A program made the translations under genes and the position numbers. A stretch of DNA of 64,000 nucleotides from Epichloe hybrida (lineage: Eukaryota > Ascomycota > Sordariomycetes > Hypocreales > Clavicipitaceae), in contig JAFEKR010000001.1 in assembly GCA_019022495.1 (NCBI GenBank), positions 1,550,001 through 1,614,000 on the forward strand, in the 5' to 3' direction. Within the stretch, counting starts at the first letter, position 1. Each line of letters begins with the position of its first letter. The notes under the pieces were generated by a model. It saw only the letters and a list, made by a program, of their open reading frames with translations. It made no database searches and had not been told where the DNA came from. This document shows positions 10,883 to 21,826 of the stretch, piece by piece.

Positions 10883-11369
10883 CTAGCAATCAAATAACTC
10901 TGCTGGTGGCGTGCCGTCATTGGGCTGATTGTCAATCCATTCGAATGCTGCATCTCGTTAACAACACATTTCGTGAAACGATCCGCTGATGATGACCTAC
11001 TTTGCCGGCACATCGGGCATTGACCACGAGCAGCATCCTGCTTGATCCATTCCATAATGCAGTGCTACATCCGCCACGGTCAGCAAAAGACAGCCTCGTG
11101 CAGTTGCAGTATGACCTATGCGCTCACCATGTGAAAGTTGTGACCACATTTGCCGGATACTGAAAGTTTTCAAGTTAGAAAGTGATTGAAGAGCGACAAG
11201 GGGACTTGAATAGAAGACGGATCTTACGGAGACTACAGTCGTCGCCGGGATATTTGCAAGTCGGACACGTCCCGTCAAAATGAACCTGGCAAATACCACA
11301 TACGTCGTCTTGTGGAATATCCCAACGCCAGGTAGCCACGGTATTCCACTCTTTGATGGTGACTTTCAT
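10883..11369 (-). CDS. Anaphase-promoting complex subunit 11 (RING-H2 finger), four exons
   Basis: Apc11 is the catalytic RING subunit of the anaphase-promoting complex. It recruits the ubiquitin-charged E2 so that securin and cyclins are degraded at mitosis. Exons on the minus strand are 11369-11228, 11159-11128, 11064-11001 and 10947-10883. All introns are GT-AG and in phase, giving 100 residues. The N-terminus MKVTIKEWN and WRWDIPQDDVCGICQVHFDGTCPTC match the family almost exactly. The zinc ligands continue across exons as GDDC, CGHNFHMHC and CPMC, so the full RING-H2 set is present. The last exon gives the expected FEW tail and ends in LFDC. Family length is about 84-110 residues. A CACGTG palindrome lies about 190 bases upstream. 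The gene looks functional, and it was found by splicing short exons that no single open frame covers. Confidence 0.95.
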
Positions 11370-11696
11370 TTTTTTTTTTTTTTTTAAAAAGTCTTAAGAG
11401 AGAGAGAGAGTCAATATGCAGGATGTCGGAGAAGAGAAAGTACGTATAGGCTGGCAGAATCGAAGAAGGATAGGTGCCAGCTTGGGCGTCTTGTTGACTG
11501 ACGTAGAAGATCTCAATGCTGCGTGTCGCGCAATACTGGCAGCGTTCTGTCGCAGTGTCACGTGACATGACAAAAAGGGCTTGCAAAGATACAATAAATA
11601 GTAAAAAGACCCCCTAAGCAGTAATATAAGTTAAAGATATTATTGAACCTAAGTCTAGCATATAAAAGAGAGGTTTAAAGCGTTCCTTTTATAAAG
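11370..11696. other. apc11 upstream region and AT-rich flank
   Basis: No gene seen. It contains a poly-A/T tract just upstream of the apc11 start, a CT/GA dinucleotide run near 11398-11410 and a CACGTG palindrome at 11556-11567. Beyond about 11590 the sequence turns AT-rich with a RIP-like look, leading into transposon remnants. Confidence 0.5.
11556..11567. promoter_or_regulatory. TGTCACGTGACA palindrome upstream of apc11
   Basis: A perfect 12-bp palindrome with a CACGTG core lies about 190 bases upstream of the apc11 start on its coding strand. It shares the 10-bp core GTCACGTGAC with the site at 4487-4496. A bHLH (Cbf1-type) binding site is a reasonable guess, from motif only. Confidence 0.4.
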
Positions 11697-11716
11697 TGTA
11701 AGGCCTCACTTATAAC
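11697..11716 (+). repeat. Tip of a G3-family LTR interrupted by a hAT end
   Basis: These 20 bases match the first 20 bases of the LTR at 51956 at 17 positions, and all three differences are C-to-T or G-to-A. The match stops exactly where a hAT-type terminus (CAGAGCATTG) begins, so the hAT element probably inserted into an LTR of this family. The match is short, hence modest confidence. Confidence 0.45.
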
Positions 11717-12640
11717 CAGAGCATTGTTTGTAGTGTAGTTAGTGTAGTTTTTAGGAAAATCTTGTATTTATAGTGTAGTTTTTTTTTCCTTATAGTTCGT
11801 GTAGTCAATCTGGTGGTAAAAGCCATTCTCTTTGGAAAGTATGCTGATGCGTTCAAATGCCAAGTGGGATATGGAGACGTCTTAGCCACGACTAAGCATG
11901 AGCTTTAGCGGAAGAGAGGCCCGATTGGCAAGCTCCATGATCTGGTGGTCGCGATTCACCGATCTGACGTACTCACCACGCTCCTGCGCAGTATTCAGCG
12001 GCTGGAATTTGACGCGTCCGAGGATCCTGGTGTTCGATCCAGAAAGCCACTCAACGCGGTTCTTGACAACGGAACGCGCTGGCTGTCGCAGCTACAAATG
12101 ATCAGGCGAGCGCTGAAGCTTCGGCCCTGTTGGTGTTAAAGCACAAGCAAGAATGGGAAAGGGATAACACGTTCAAGCGGTCAAAGCAACTCCGAGCAAG
12201 TGCAGTCATGCCCGCGATATGCTGAGACGAGAATAAATTGAACGATATCGACTGGCCTGTTCTAGAGGCGTCCCGAGACATTCTGCAAAACTTTGAAGAC
12301 GCAGTCAAGGCGCTATTAGAAGGCGATGGGGTCCGACGGAAGCGCAAACAGGGGTGTTTCGAGTCCTACGGCGACGTTTGGGACGTGATTGTTGGGTACG
12401 AGTTTCTGCTGGCGGAATTAGAGAAAGTCAACGCCATGGTCGACCACTATCCCGAATCTGAGCATTTCAGCGTCAACATCAACCTGGGCTGGAAGAAGCT
12501 TGATGAGTACTATAATCAGTTGGACGAGACCCTGATATACTACGCATCACTGGCCACGGTCCGAATTCCTCCAAAGCCAGACGCCCTGCTGACTCGTTCT
12601 CTAAGCGCACAGCTATTGCACCTTCATATCCACTGACAAT
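11717..12640 (+). mobile_element. Degenerate hAT DNA transposon with intact left terminus
   Basis: The left end CAGAGCATTG at 11717 starts about 60 bases that closely match the ends of the non-coding hAT-type elements at 39224 and 58733. The coding remnant of a hAT transposase follows (see the pseudogene entry). The candidate 8-bp target CTTATAAC lies immediately left. I could not find the matching right terminus or the second copy of the target, so the element is truncated or decayed on that side. Confidence 0.7.
11905..12570 (+). pseudogene. hAT transposase, C-terminal part, with stop and frameshift
   Basis: Conceptual reading gives the fungal hAT transposase block RKRGPIGKLHDLVVAIHRSD, then NGTRWLSQLQMIRRAL. 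A frame change near 12110-12140 is followed by LKHKQEWERDN, an in-frame TGA near 12223, SYGDVWDVIVGYEFLL and NLGWKKLDEYYNQLDETLIYY. The similarity fades where the family usually continues with HPAYRW. The N-terminal BED zinc finger and first catalytic Asp are not visible. Because of the stop and frameshift it cannot encode a working transposase. It may be a relic of the element that supplied transposase to the CAGAG(T/C)ATTG family elsewhere in this window; that link is inferred from the shared terminus. Confidence 0.8.
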
Positions 12641-12712
12641 GAAGACGGCTACCCTCCTTTTTTGCGACTTTTGCGATGGCCGTAGCTCGAACACTGTATA
12701 GCCGGGCTAAGG

Positions 12713-13368
12713 ATGGTGTCGATGCCCAAAAGCAAGTTACGCTCCAAGGTCAGAGCAACACCACGCAAGTCCGTCTATCTCACCGGCGAGGGGTTGGTCT
12801 CGGGCTGGCCTGGGCTAGGCTTTGGGCTCCTGCAGGGGTAAGTTACGTATCAAAGTTGTAGAAGCGCATTTCTTGCTCACCTTGCTCACGTTGGCGAATT
12901 CTAGGCAGCCGCCACCGGCGCAACTATTGGGGTGAGATTAATCAGAGCGCTTTGAAGCATACCAACTAGTCACCTGAATGAATCAGCTACATAATCAGCG
13001 CTTGGTGGTATATTCGCGCTAGGGAGCTCTTGATGGGAAGTCTGGTGCCACACCCTGAATGGCGAGCCGCTATAGATTCGGCCCGGCAAATTGCTTCAAT
13101 TGCTGCTCTGCCTGGCTCACTTGCTGAGAGGGGACAGGAACTCGAAGAATTTCAGCGATCGTTTTATCGAGCAGTATCTCTCGAAAAGCATGCTTTGCTT
13201 ACTGGCGCTGGTACTGGACTTTTCGGGGTAACGCCCCATATCGTTGAAAAGATCCTCAGTCTAGTGGAAGACCCGGCGTTCGGCGAACAACAACATTCAC
13301 GAGAGAAGGAGGCTATAACCGAGACGGGTACTATTACTGCAGCAGTCGGCGCAAGTTCGCTGCTTTGA
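12713..13368 (+). CDS. Uncharacterised three-exon gene, 177 residues
   Basis: I do not recognise the family. A phase-consistent model uses exons 12713-12837, 12905-12931 and 12987-13368 with two GT-AG introns of 67 and 55 bp. The product starts MVSMPKSKLRSKVR (basic), continues through a Gly-rich stretch (GLVSGWPGLGFGLLQG) and an aromatic, partly hydrophobic segment (YIISAWWYIRARELL), then a helical region with PEWRAAIDSARQIASIAAL and EKHALLTGAGTGLFG. It ends at TGA 13368. A second open segment in another frame (about 13362-13526, LTFLERLGEERSMYAYTLSEQ) looks protein-like and directly follows, so the gene may be frameshifted near 13330 and originally longer. It sits right after a dead hAT element, so decay is plausible. 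Confidence 0.4.
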
Positions 13369-14760
13369 CTTTCCTCGAGAGGCTGGGAGAAGAGCGGTCA
13401 ATGTATGCTTACACTCTCAGTGAGCAAATGTTGAATGGCGTTCCGGATGCTGTGATTGGTGGTGTCACTACTAGCGAGCTTTCTCCCAGTATGTATAAGG
13501 CTATAAGACGCACAACCATGACATAACAGAGAGTGAAGAACGGGGCCTAATAATTGAATTATTGATCTCTGACGAGCTCTTCTAGTGTAGCAAGATAACA
13601 CTTCTTCCAATTCTCCTGTTTTCATGGAACTGTGACTGGCTGAACCGTTGAATTTTGCCGCACCTTGCAGGCAGGCCAGAAGTGGAACGCATCCCGAAGA
13701 GCGCCGTGTGAGTGGCATTAACGGCTGTTGGTTTGTATGTGAGAAATTCTTGTTTTCCTTATTTCCGTTTGTCTTCTTCGTTGTCGCAGTCACTCAATGA
13801 CCTGACATTGCTGGCACACAGTGTCACGCGCCCAGAATGCTTGGCTAGGCTAGACGGCTGGTCTATTCCAAGTATAGCTAGGTTGGATAGCCTGCATTAA
13901 AGCATAAGAATAGATAGCTTTATGCCAAGTATAAGAGTGTTGTTATATAGCATATAGGTAAGCTTGTTAGAGATTAACAGCCACAACGTTAGCTCCTGTT
14001 CTTTACCCTCTGTCACGTTATGATTAGCTCCTGTTCTTCTTTACCCTCTGTTACGTTATGATTATGCGACTTACACTCGATGTCTGATCTCACAGACATG
14101 AGTCCCACTCTCAGCATTACCACCATCATTGGGATAGACTTCGTCCCTGCGGATTCTGTCAACACATGCAATTCTGGAAAGAGTTAGCTAAACTCGATCC
14201 GTAGGTAGTAAATCAAGAGCTCTTCAGTCCTTGATTCATATACCATCTTTGCTCATCCTCCATTCAATGAACGAGCTCAGCTAAGACTAGTACAGCTGTC
14301 GCTATTTTTCACCCCTTGTTACTTTGTGATTGTGCGACTCATTCCTGTGCACCTCCTTCATTCGTATTTCCGATACAGGCGATCCATCCATGTGATAAGG
14401 ATCGAATGCCAGGCTCTGGGGCTTCGGAATGGATCCAATGCTCGTCATCGTGCGAGCTCATACGTGCTTTTCTATGGATAATATAGGATCCCACAAAACA
14501 CTAGATAATCGATGTCATTTAAGATGAAAATTCTTCTTCAAGGGCGAAAGGTCAGATATTAAGACAAGGAAAGCGTTTTGATAATCGGTAGTATGACTCA
14601 GTTAGGCCGTCTGCTCCGATCATCTCCTTGAAAATATTTGTGTATATAAGCGCCTCTTGCCCTCTCGACACTTCCAGCTGTTCCGACAAGGTTCCGATCT
14701 CCCCCATCAATCCTGATACATTTCACTGCCAGTTACCTTTTTACTTTGGTCATTCTCAAC
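13369..14760. other. Intergenic, with a local tandem duplication
   Basis: Apart from a possible frameshifted extension of the preceding gene (to 13526), I see no gene. A 35- to 38-bp segment starting TTAGCTCCTGTTCTT is tandemly duplicated at 13989-14061, and a weaker third copy may lie near 14309. The rest up to 14760 presumably includes the promoter of the small secreted protein gene. Confidence 0.55.
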
Positions 14761-15396
14761 ATGAATTCCCTCGTAACCCTCGCAACCCTCTTTGTCGCAG
14801 CTGGCTTGGCGAGTCCGATTACAACAGTCGCAGCTGGCTTGGCGAGTCCGACGACAACAGTCGCAACTGGCTTGGCGAGTCCGACGACAACACCACGCAA
14901 AGCATTGCGATACTCGTACGCAAGTTGTGAGGATTATTATGCAATTGATCCAGCCCTGCATTTGTAAGATGAACCACGCAAGTTTCAAATGAAAGTGCTG
15001 ACGATTTTGGCTAGCACTGTGGTAGATGATACGCAACAGCATACTTGGTCCTGCACCGAATCCGAGTCATCTAAGCTTGCCTGCTACAAAACTTGCACAA
15101 CTCCGTGAGTTTCGTAATGCATGCCTCGTACAACGCTGTTTTCGAGTCACATAAGTTGGCATCCTTTACTGACTGACCTAGTCCTCTGACAATGGAGGCT
15201 ATTAAACAAATCAGGAAGCTGCAACGTGATTCTGGGGGGTTGTTGCACGTATCAGAGTGATCAAAGCCGGAATGTATATCAAGGAAATGTACCGCGAACA
15301 ACGAATATAGAGATAAGGAAGGCGAGACGGAGGACCGGACGTGCTGGAATTCTCAAGGGTACAAACCACACAGGTGCTGATGTATTGTCTATCTAG
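14761..15396 (+). CDS. Small secreted cysteine-containing protein (candidate effector-type)
   Basis: The start codon begins a clear signal peptide (MNSLVTLATLFVAAGLA). Three tandem 33-bp units (14794-14892) then encode VAAGLASPITT, VAAGLASPTTT and VATGLASPTTT. Exon 1 ends at 14963, exon 2 is 15015-15104, and both donors (GTAAGA, GTGAGT) are good. The mature part has cysteines in SCEDYY, TWSC and LACYKTC. The last exon is uncertain. An acceptor at 15181 gives a stop at 15260 (123 residues, no more Cys). One at 15218 gives CNVILGGCCTYQSDQ and a stop at 15396 (156 residues, seven Cys), and it also lies at a better distance from the CTGAC branch. The longer model is reported. No known domain is recognised. 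The location 2 kb from a RIP-mutated block fits fast-evolving secreted genes; any host role is speculative. Confidence 0.6.
14794..14892 (+). repeat. Three in-frame 33-bp tandem repeats
   Basis: The unit starts GTCGCAGCTGGCTTGGCGAG and occurs at 14794, 14827 and 14860 with only a few substitutions. The first unit overlaps the C-terminal part of the signal peptide, so the duplication copied the predicted cleavage region three times. Confidence 0.95.
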
Positions 15397-17265
15397 AGCT
15401 AAGGAGAAAAGGAAGCTAGACGTACGGCATCGCCTTGAGTGCGAGCTTATGTTGCCTATTATCAAATGTTCTCGCAGCTCCGGGCCCCTGAAGCGATTGA
15501 CAAGGTTAATTCAACGTGACGGGACTTGACTCTTTGATGGATTGAATCGAATGGTTCCGACCCTTGCGCGCTTCGATCGCCGACTTCCCGCTCTTGTCAT
15601 AAAGTGGACAGCAGAATCTAGCTTTAGTACAAAAGTCTGAGCATTAAAATAAAACCTAGAAGAAACCTCCGGATACTCGAACATGATACCTGTGTGGTCG
15701 TGCCGAAATCCTGTTTTGGCAGTCTCTAGCTTTTTAAGAAGAAATTCTTATAGTAAACATCACACGTTATCCATGGACGTTCTTCCGGTATGTGACAGAG
15801 CGCCTTGTAGCGTCATCTCCCTTCCCTTTAGGGGCCCTATGGATGCCTTTGGATAGCCCTGTGTCCAATTCTGGCGGTGTTCCTTGTCGAATGTACCCTG
15901 AGAGCAGAATGTAGTCAAGATCAAGTACTTTGGGGCGTAATGAGTCGGCACCCCCTTCGGCCGTTCCTAGGACCCCTACCCATACTTCTTCTGGTGAGCG
16001 ATCGTCGCCAGATGTGTCAGAATATGTCGGCTGTAATTTGCATTTCTTCTTTGGCCGAATTTGGCTTTCTAAAGACATTCTGCCGCATCTGCATTTTGTC
16101 ATTTTTTCCTTTCCGGCTTCGGTTGCTCAGAGCTTTTAGGCATTTCGCATGCAACATGAAAGTGGAGCAGGAAGTCGATCACGATCTCTACTAGCCCGTG
16201 GATTTCCCGTTGCGCGCAGATCTTCGGCAACCACTGCGACTGAACGCTCAGAGGACGGTCACGGGGTACACTCGCCAAGTTCTATCTATTGCTTCTCAGT
16301 CTACGAGGCTGCCTTGCATCGTCTGAAAGGCTTGCACTCGAGGAGCCCATGAGCCAAGCCGCACATCGTCGACCGGCCCCGTCGGCGGACGATGAGGAAA
16401 CTCAGAAGGAGGTCGTGGAGACAAAAAAGGTGCCGGAGGCTTCTTTGCAGGGGTGGTGGCGTGCGCTTTGGGTGCCAGACCGTGCCACAGGCGGTGGAGT
16501 CCAAAAGACCTGATAATCAAGGCTGACTTGAGATGCCATAGCAAAGAGCCTAACCAGAGCTTTACGGCAAGGATAATGAATGCGTTGGCGGGTGTCAATG
16601 GATGCTTGCCGAAGAAATAAGGCCAGGACTAACCATCGGCCGTCCAGCGCACCCCTTTTATACACCAAGAATAGGCCCTTCGCCTGCCGTCCTTGACGCC
16701 TAGGACGCATGCTGACAGCAGCTCTGGATAATCATCCAGGGTCCTTGGCGTTCCCGGAAGTATGCCTAACGATGTCATGGGTCAGCCAAAAGATTCCGCT
16801 TTTCTCCCGTCCCAACAGGTCGCCTTCCAACTTTCAGTGCCGGGCAACTTCCGAGGCCGGGCCACAGACCAAGGCCCTCCATGAAGTCAGCTGCGCCCCC
16901 CCAAAGGGAGCGCGTAGGGAGGCGGCGGAAAACCAGTCGTCCTTCGTAGGATGCAAGCGAGGGACAGACGGACGGCGGAGGAAGCAGGATTTACTAGGCG
17001 TCCGATGGCGGTGCATGTGGGTTCCTTTTGTAAATAGTAGGCAGCGAAGGCAAAAGGGAAACGAGAAGGCGACAGTAAGGTGACGTTGCGAGAAGACGGA
17101 GGAAAAGGTTCGATAGAGGAGGCGTAAGAGAAATGCAAAAACGAAGCCGAGGAGGGGTGAGGTCCGGGAAGGCAATTTATACGGGCGCTCGCACAGCAGG
17201 CGCGCTTAGCAGGGGTCAGTCAGGGAGGGACTCAGGGCAGAGGGGCACGATACGGTCGCACATTA
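15397..17265. other. No convincing gene up to the repeat boundary
   Basis: Several open frames exist on both strands (for example 15767-16102 minus, 16296-16598 minus, 16709-17083 plus), but none shows a domain, a clear splice structure or a convincing protein-like composition over the alternatives. The segment 16200-17260 has ordinary to high GC, unlike the AT-rich block that begins directly after 17295. It may hold decayed or lineage-specific sequence. Confidence 0.5.
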
Positions 17266-20200
17266 GAGAGGTCCCGCAAAGGGCTGCCAAAACAAAAAAA
17301 TCCCTTAACCCCTTATTTGCGATTTTGCGATTTTATGATTTTTATAATATATTTTTTGTACATTATAATTATGCTATATCCACAAAAAAACCTACAGAGC
17401 TTTTGTAAGTAAATTAAATCCCTTTATAATAATAGGATTTCTTATAAATAAATCCTAGATTAGATTAATACTAAGCTTTCTATATAAGGTAGCTAAAGTA
17501 TTAGTCTTTATATATTATATTACTATCTTTAAGCCTAGGGAGTTTTATTTACTTTATAAAGTGTATAATATCTTTAGCCCTTATATAAAGAGATCTCTAA
17601 GCTTTTTATATAAGACATTCCTATAGAGACTATTTATTTAACTATTATTAAGCTTCTTTAGTAATAAGGGTATTAACTAGTTAGCTTATAAACCCTTTAA
17701 ACATAGCTTTAGTAATAGGGCTTCTTATAAATATAAAATTATACGCAAATTACAGATAAACTAATTCATTATATATGGTTTTACTTCTTCTCCTATAGTT
17801 ATTTAGATTAATTAATTCTTTAAGACCTTTAAGTATAAGACTAGCTATCCTATACGCTATATATAATCTATAAAATTCGCTATTAATATAGAATAAAAAG
17901 ATGATTTTATATAGAAGAAGAGCGCTAAATTGCTTTATAGGATATAATTTAATTCCTTAAAGTTAATTTAAAATAAACCTCTATAATATAAGGCTTTAGT
18001 TAAGGATATTTATATTATTATATATTATAAAAGGGCTAGGTCCTAGTCTTATAAAACTAATTATATAACTTTTATTATATAGTCTTTCCTAAAGAAGTTT
18101 AAAAGCATTAGAAAGGGAACTTTTAATATTATATAAACTTCTTAGTACTTAGACTAAACTTCCTTTAGTGCCTTAATAGATATAAGAAGCTAAAGAGATT
18201 TAGAATCTAAGTGTATATATATATTAATATATACTTACGCTATATTATTTAGTTTTACTATAGTTACTTTACTATAACTACTCTTAGCATATTAAAGTAA
18301 TATCTTTATATAATTAAATGCCTTAGAATATAACTATTTTTTATAAGATTTAATTATAGAGTTAAGACTTTATTATAGGTAGCTACCTAAGTAATATTAG
18401 CATAAGCTAGCCTAGCTATAATTATATATAAGAATAAGAACTAAATCTCTTACTAGTTTACTTAAGGGAATTATATTAGCTCTTATTATATATATAGGCT
18501 AAGTAAAAGAAATATTAGAATTAAAAGCTAGTGGTATTAGCTATATAAAGGAGTATTTAATTGCTAGATAGTATTCTTTAATAAACTTACTACATATATA
18601 TTATTTATTAAAGATAATAAAGTAAATTAAATTATATTAAACGCAATTTATCTACCTATAATCTAAGATAAATTCGCAGACTTTATTACACTATAGAATA
18701 GCTATAAAATCTATATATAAAAGAATAAAGAGCATATTATCTTAGGCATTCTTATAGACCTTTTATTATATAGAAAACGCTTAAAATTAGGGCGTTTCTC
18801 TTAGTATAAATAATAATGTAAAAGATTATATAGTATTAAATATAATACTTAATTCCCTTAATAAGATTAATATTAACTAATTTCTTATATAGGAAATAGA
18901 AGATTAGTGTACATAAGAGCTACAGTTACTTAGGTTTTATAATCAAGAGATTAAAGATTATACGCGTCTATATATATTATTTTATTTAGCGTTATAAGAG
19001 CAAATTCAAAATTATTAAGAAAGTAGCTAATAACTAGTCCTTTAACTTAGCCTAATTCCTCACAGGGGAATCTATAAATTTATATAACTTCTTTAATAAA
19101 ACTATAAGCTATTATATAACTAAAACCTTAATAGTAACCTAATTTCTTAAGACCTTTAAGAATAACTTTAATAGTTCTAAAGTGAAGAGATTAAAAGTAT
19201 CTAGGCCTATTATATATAACTTTTCTTCGCTAGACGTTGCGTTTAAATATTTCTTATACGATAAGCTAGAGAATTTTCTTCTATATTAGTAAGCTCCTCT
19301 CTATTAGTAAGCTCTTCTATGTTAGCAAGCTCTTTTACATTAGTACGCTCTTCTACATTAGTACGCTCTTCTATATTAAGTATAGATTATTATTCTTATT
19401 AAGATTGCTTGTCTGTATAAGAATTAAGAGGTTTAGATTTGCTTTGTTTAATTAGCCTTATTAGTAATAGGCTAAGGGAGGAGCTTTGTAATAGTTCTTT
19501 TATATAAGGGGGTAACTTGTTAGATTATAATAAATCCTTTTAATACTTTATACGTTTTTTTATTATTATAGTAGTCTTTTTTTTCCTTGATTTTTTCTTC
19601 CTTTATTTAGTCTTCCTTTATAATGTAAAAATTCAGAAAGATAAGAATATAACTATCTTAAATCTCCTAATTATACGAATTTTTTTTCCTAAAGAGATTA
19701 ATAACTATATAATTTAATCTAATATGTAATTAAGGGAGCTAATAGAAGCTAGATACCTTAGAATAAGCTTGTCTAAGCTTATAGGGAATTTTTTTATTAA
19801 ACTACTCTAAAAAGCTTAGTTATATAAACTCATGTAGCTAGTTAGCTTTAGTCACTAGACTAACTTCGCTAAGCTTGTTTTCCTATAAAAGAGGTTAGAG
19901 CTCTATAGGCTTTAAATAAAATTAGCTTTAGTATAATAGTAAGAAGTCTTATATAAACTAAGCTTAGTAACTAATTTTAGGATAAAAAAGCCTTTATTAT
20001 AATAACTATATGAAAGCAATAGAATTAACTAAATATAAAGCCCTTAGGGATAGTTATATAGATCCTTAGAGGTAAAAGCTTAGGTAGCTTATATTGCCTC
20101 TTATGCTTATGTTTAGAAATGTTTAGTAAAATTTAATATATAATCCCTCTTACTTTACACTATAGGAATTAGCTATAATAATATTAACAGAGATTTCATA

Positions 20201-21824
20201 TAGGAAGTTAATGTTTTATTATCTAAATTAATAGTAATTAATTAAGGCTAACGTAAGCTATAGTGTAAACAAAAAGTAATATCTAGATAAGCTTTCCGAA
20301 TTTCTTTGTGTATATATAATGCCTTTAGGCATTGTTTTTATTGCTAATGATTTAAGTAGCTAGGTATTATATAAGAAAGCAAAGAAAAGAATAAAAAGAG
20401 AAAGAAAGAAAAGAGAAAGAAAAGGAAAAAAAGAGAGGGATAAAAGGGGGTTTAGTACAAATTTTAGTTACGTACGTATGTGTAAGGATTCTTAGGCTAA
20501 ATGTAATTCTAAGGGTCACTTGCTCTTGCCTTATACAGATAGATCTATACTTACTAGCTATAAGTTAAGATATATAGTTATAAATTATATAGCCTAAGCT
20601 AATAGGTAGTAAATAGTTATACACTATAAGGAAAAAAAAACCTATAGCTAAAAGCCATAATCCTGAATTTTTCCTTTCTTGATTTTTATAAAAACAATAA
20701 TAATAATAATAATAACAGTACGTACGTATAGAATCCCTTTATTCTTATACTATATACTAATAATCTTCTCTTCTAGTTAATATGCCTTCTTTATACGTAT
20801 TATAACTATTTTAATTACTTATATTTAATTTTAGTATAGACTACAGTAATAGCAATAGTAATATAGTGGCCTTTCTGCCCTAAACCTACCTATATATATA
20901 GCTTTAACACCTCTTATAACATATAACTAAGACCTCTTCTAGGGTCTTATACGTAGTATTCCTAGCATGCCTTAGCTACTTTTAGCTTATATAAGTGAGA
21001 ATAGTCTTAGCCTATATATTTATTTATAAAAGTAACACGCTATTCTTACTTTACCTAGCTATAATATACGATTTCTTTAAGATTAGGTCTAACTAAAGTA
21101 AATTAAAAGTAAGCGGCCCTTATATATAAATACCTTCTTAATTTAATTAAGAGGTATGCTATATGTAAATCCTTATAACTACTATACGTAATAGATAGCA
21201 TAGAATAGAGATAATCTTGCTACACTATTCCTAGTTTATATATGCTTACTAGGCCACTTTAGTAGTACGTGTAGTAACTATAAATAGCTAGATTATATAT
21301 CTTCTTATTCTAATAGAGACTAGGCAGGTTTGCTAGTAAAAGACGCTTATATAGGATTAAATATAGGTTCCTAAGAATAGCTAGTTAACCTTATTAAAGG
21401 ACCTAGGACTAAAGATAACCTAATTATGCTAGATAAGGATAGAACTATAAATAATCCTATTATCCTTTAAAGTTATATATATAAATTTTCCCTTGCTTCT
21501 TTTGCTTTAAGGTTATATTATAGCCCTTTTATATATATTATAATACTATTAATAAAGCTCTTAACTAAGTGGTTATAAATAGAGATATTAGCTAGTAATG
21601 CTAGCTAATCTAGAATAATAGCTAGTACCTTCTTGTAGTGTTCTAGGTTAGTAGCTTACTCTTATATATAAGAGTTAAGTAAAGCAAAGACTAGCTTAGC
21701 TTAATTTTATTTTATATATATGCACTTCCTTAAATTTATATATAGATTTAATTTACTATTTACGTAGCTTACCTAAAATAATAATATGGGTTTTCTGTTT
21801 TGGCAGCCCTTTGCGGGGCCTGTC
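17266..21824. mobile_element. TIR-bounded, RIP-mutated DNA element, 4.56 kb
   Basis: The left end begins GAGAGGTCCCGCAAAGGGCT and continues GCCAAAACA. The reverse complement of the right end begins GACAGGCCCCGCAAAGGGCT and continues GCCAAAACA. About 30 of roughly 36 terminal positions match. Both ends abut a TA dinucleotide (17264-17265 and 21825-21826), as in Tc1/mariner-type insertions, although a TA flank can be chance. Non-RIP sequence resumes for about 120 bases after the right end, so these look like true element boundaries. The interior is extremely AT-rich with almost no CA or TG and no open frame, so no transposase could be identified. At 4.56 kb it is long for a Fot1/pogo element, and it may contain nested insertions or belong to another superfamily. 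Confidence 0.65.
19285..19380. repeat. Short tandem repeat, unit about 18-20 bp
   Basis: Several consecutive copies of a unit resembling ATTAGTAAGCTCTTCTAT are visible, with RIP-like transitions between copies. This may be a decayed protein-coding repeat inside the TIR element. Confidence 0.6.
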
Positions 21825-21826
21825 TA

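Noticed and set aside
10438..11055. 205-residue minus-strand frame starting MEWIKQDAARG
   Set aside because: Only the first residues are real (apc11 exon 3). The rest reads through an apc11 intron and then antisense to chk1.
15767..16102. Minus-strand frame with RPKKKCKLQPTYSD, possibly a transposase tail
   Set aside because: The basic and acidic composition hints at a DDE-transposase C-terminus, but no catalytic region or terminal repeats are visible, so I do not call it.
16296..17175. Several overlapping open frames in GC-rich DNA
   Set aside because: They occur in many frames on both strands, as expected from GC-rich DNA with few stops. None has a domain or consistent splice sites.
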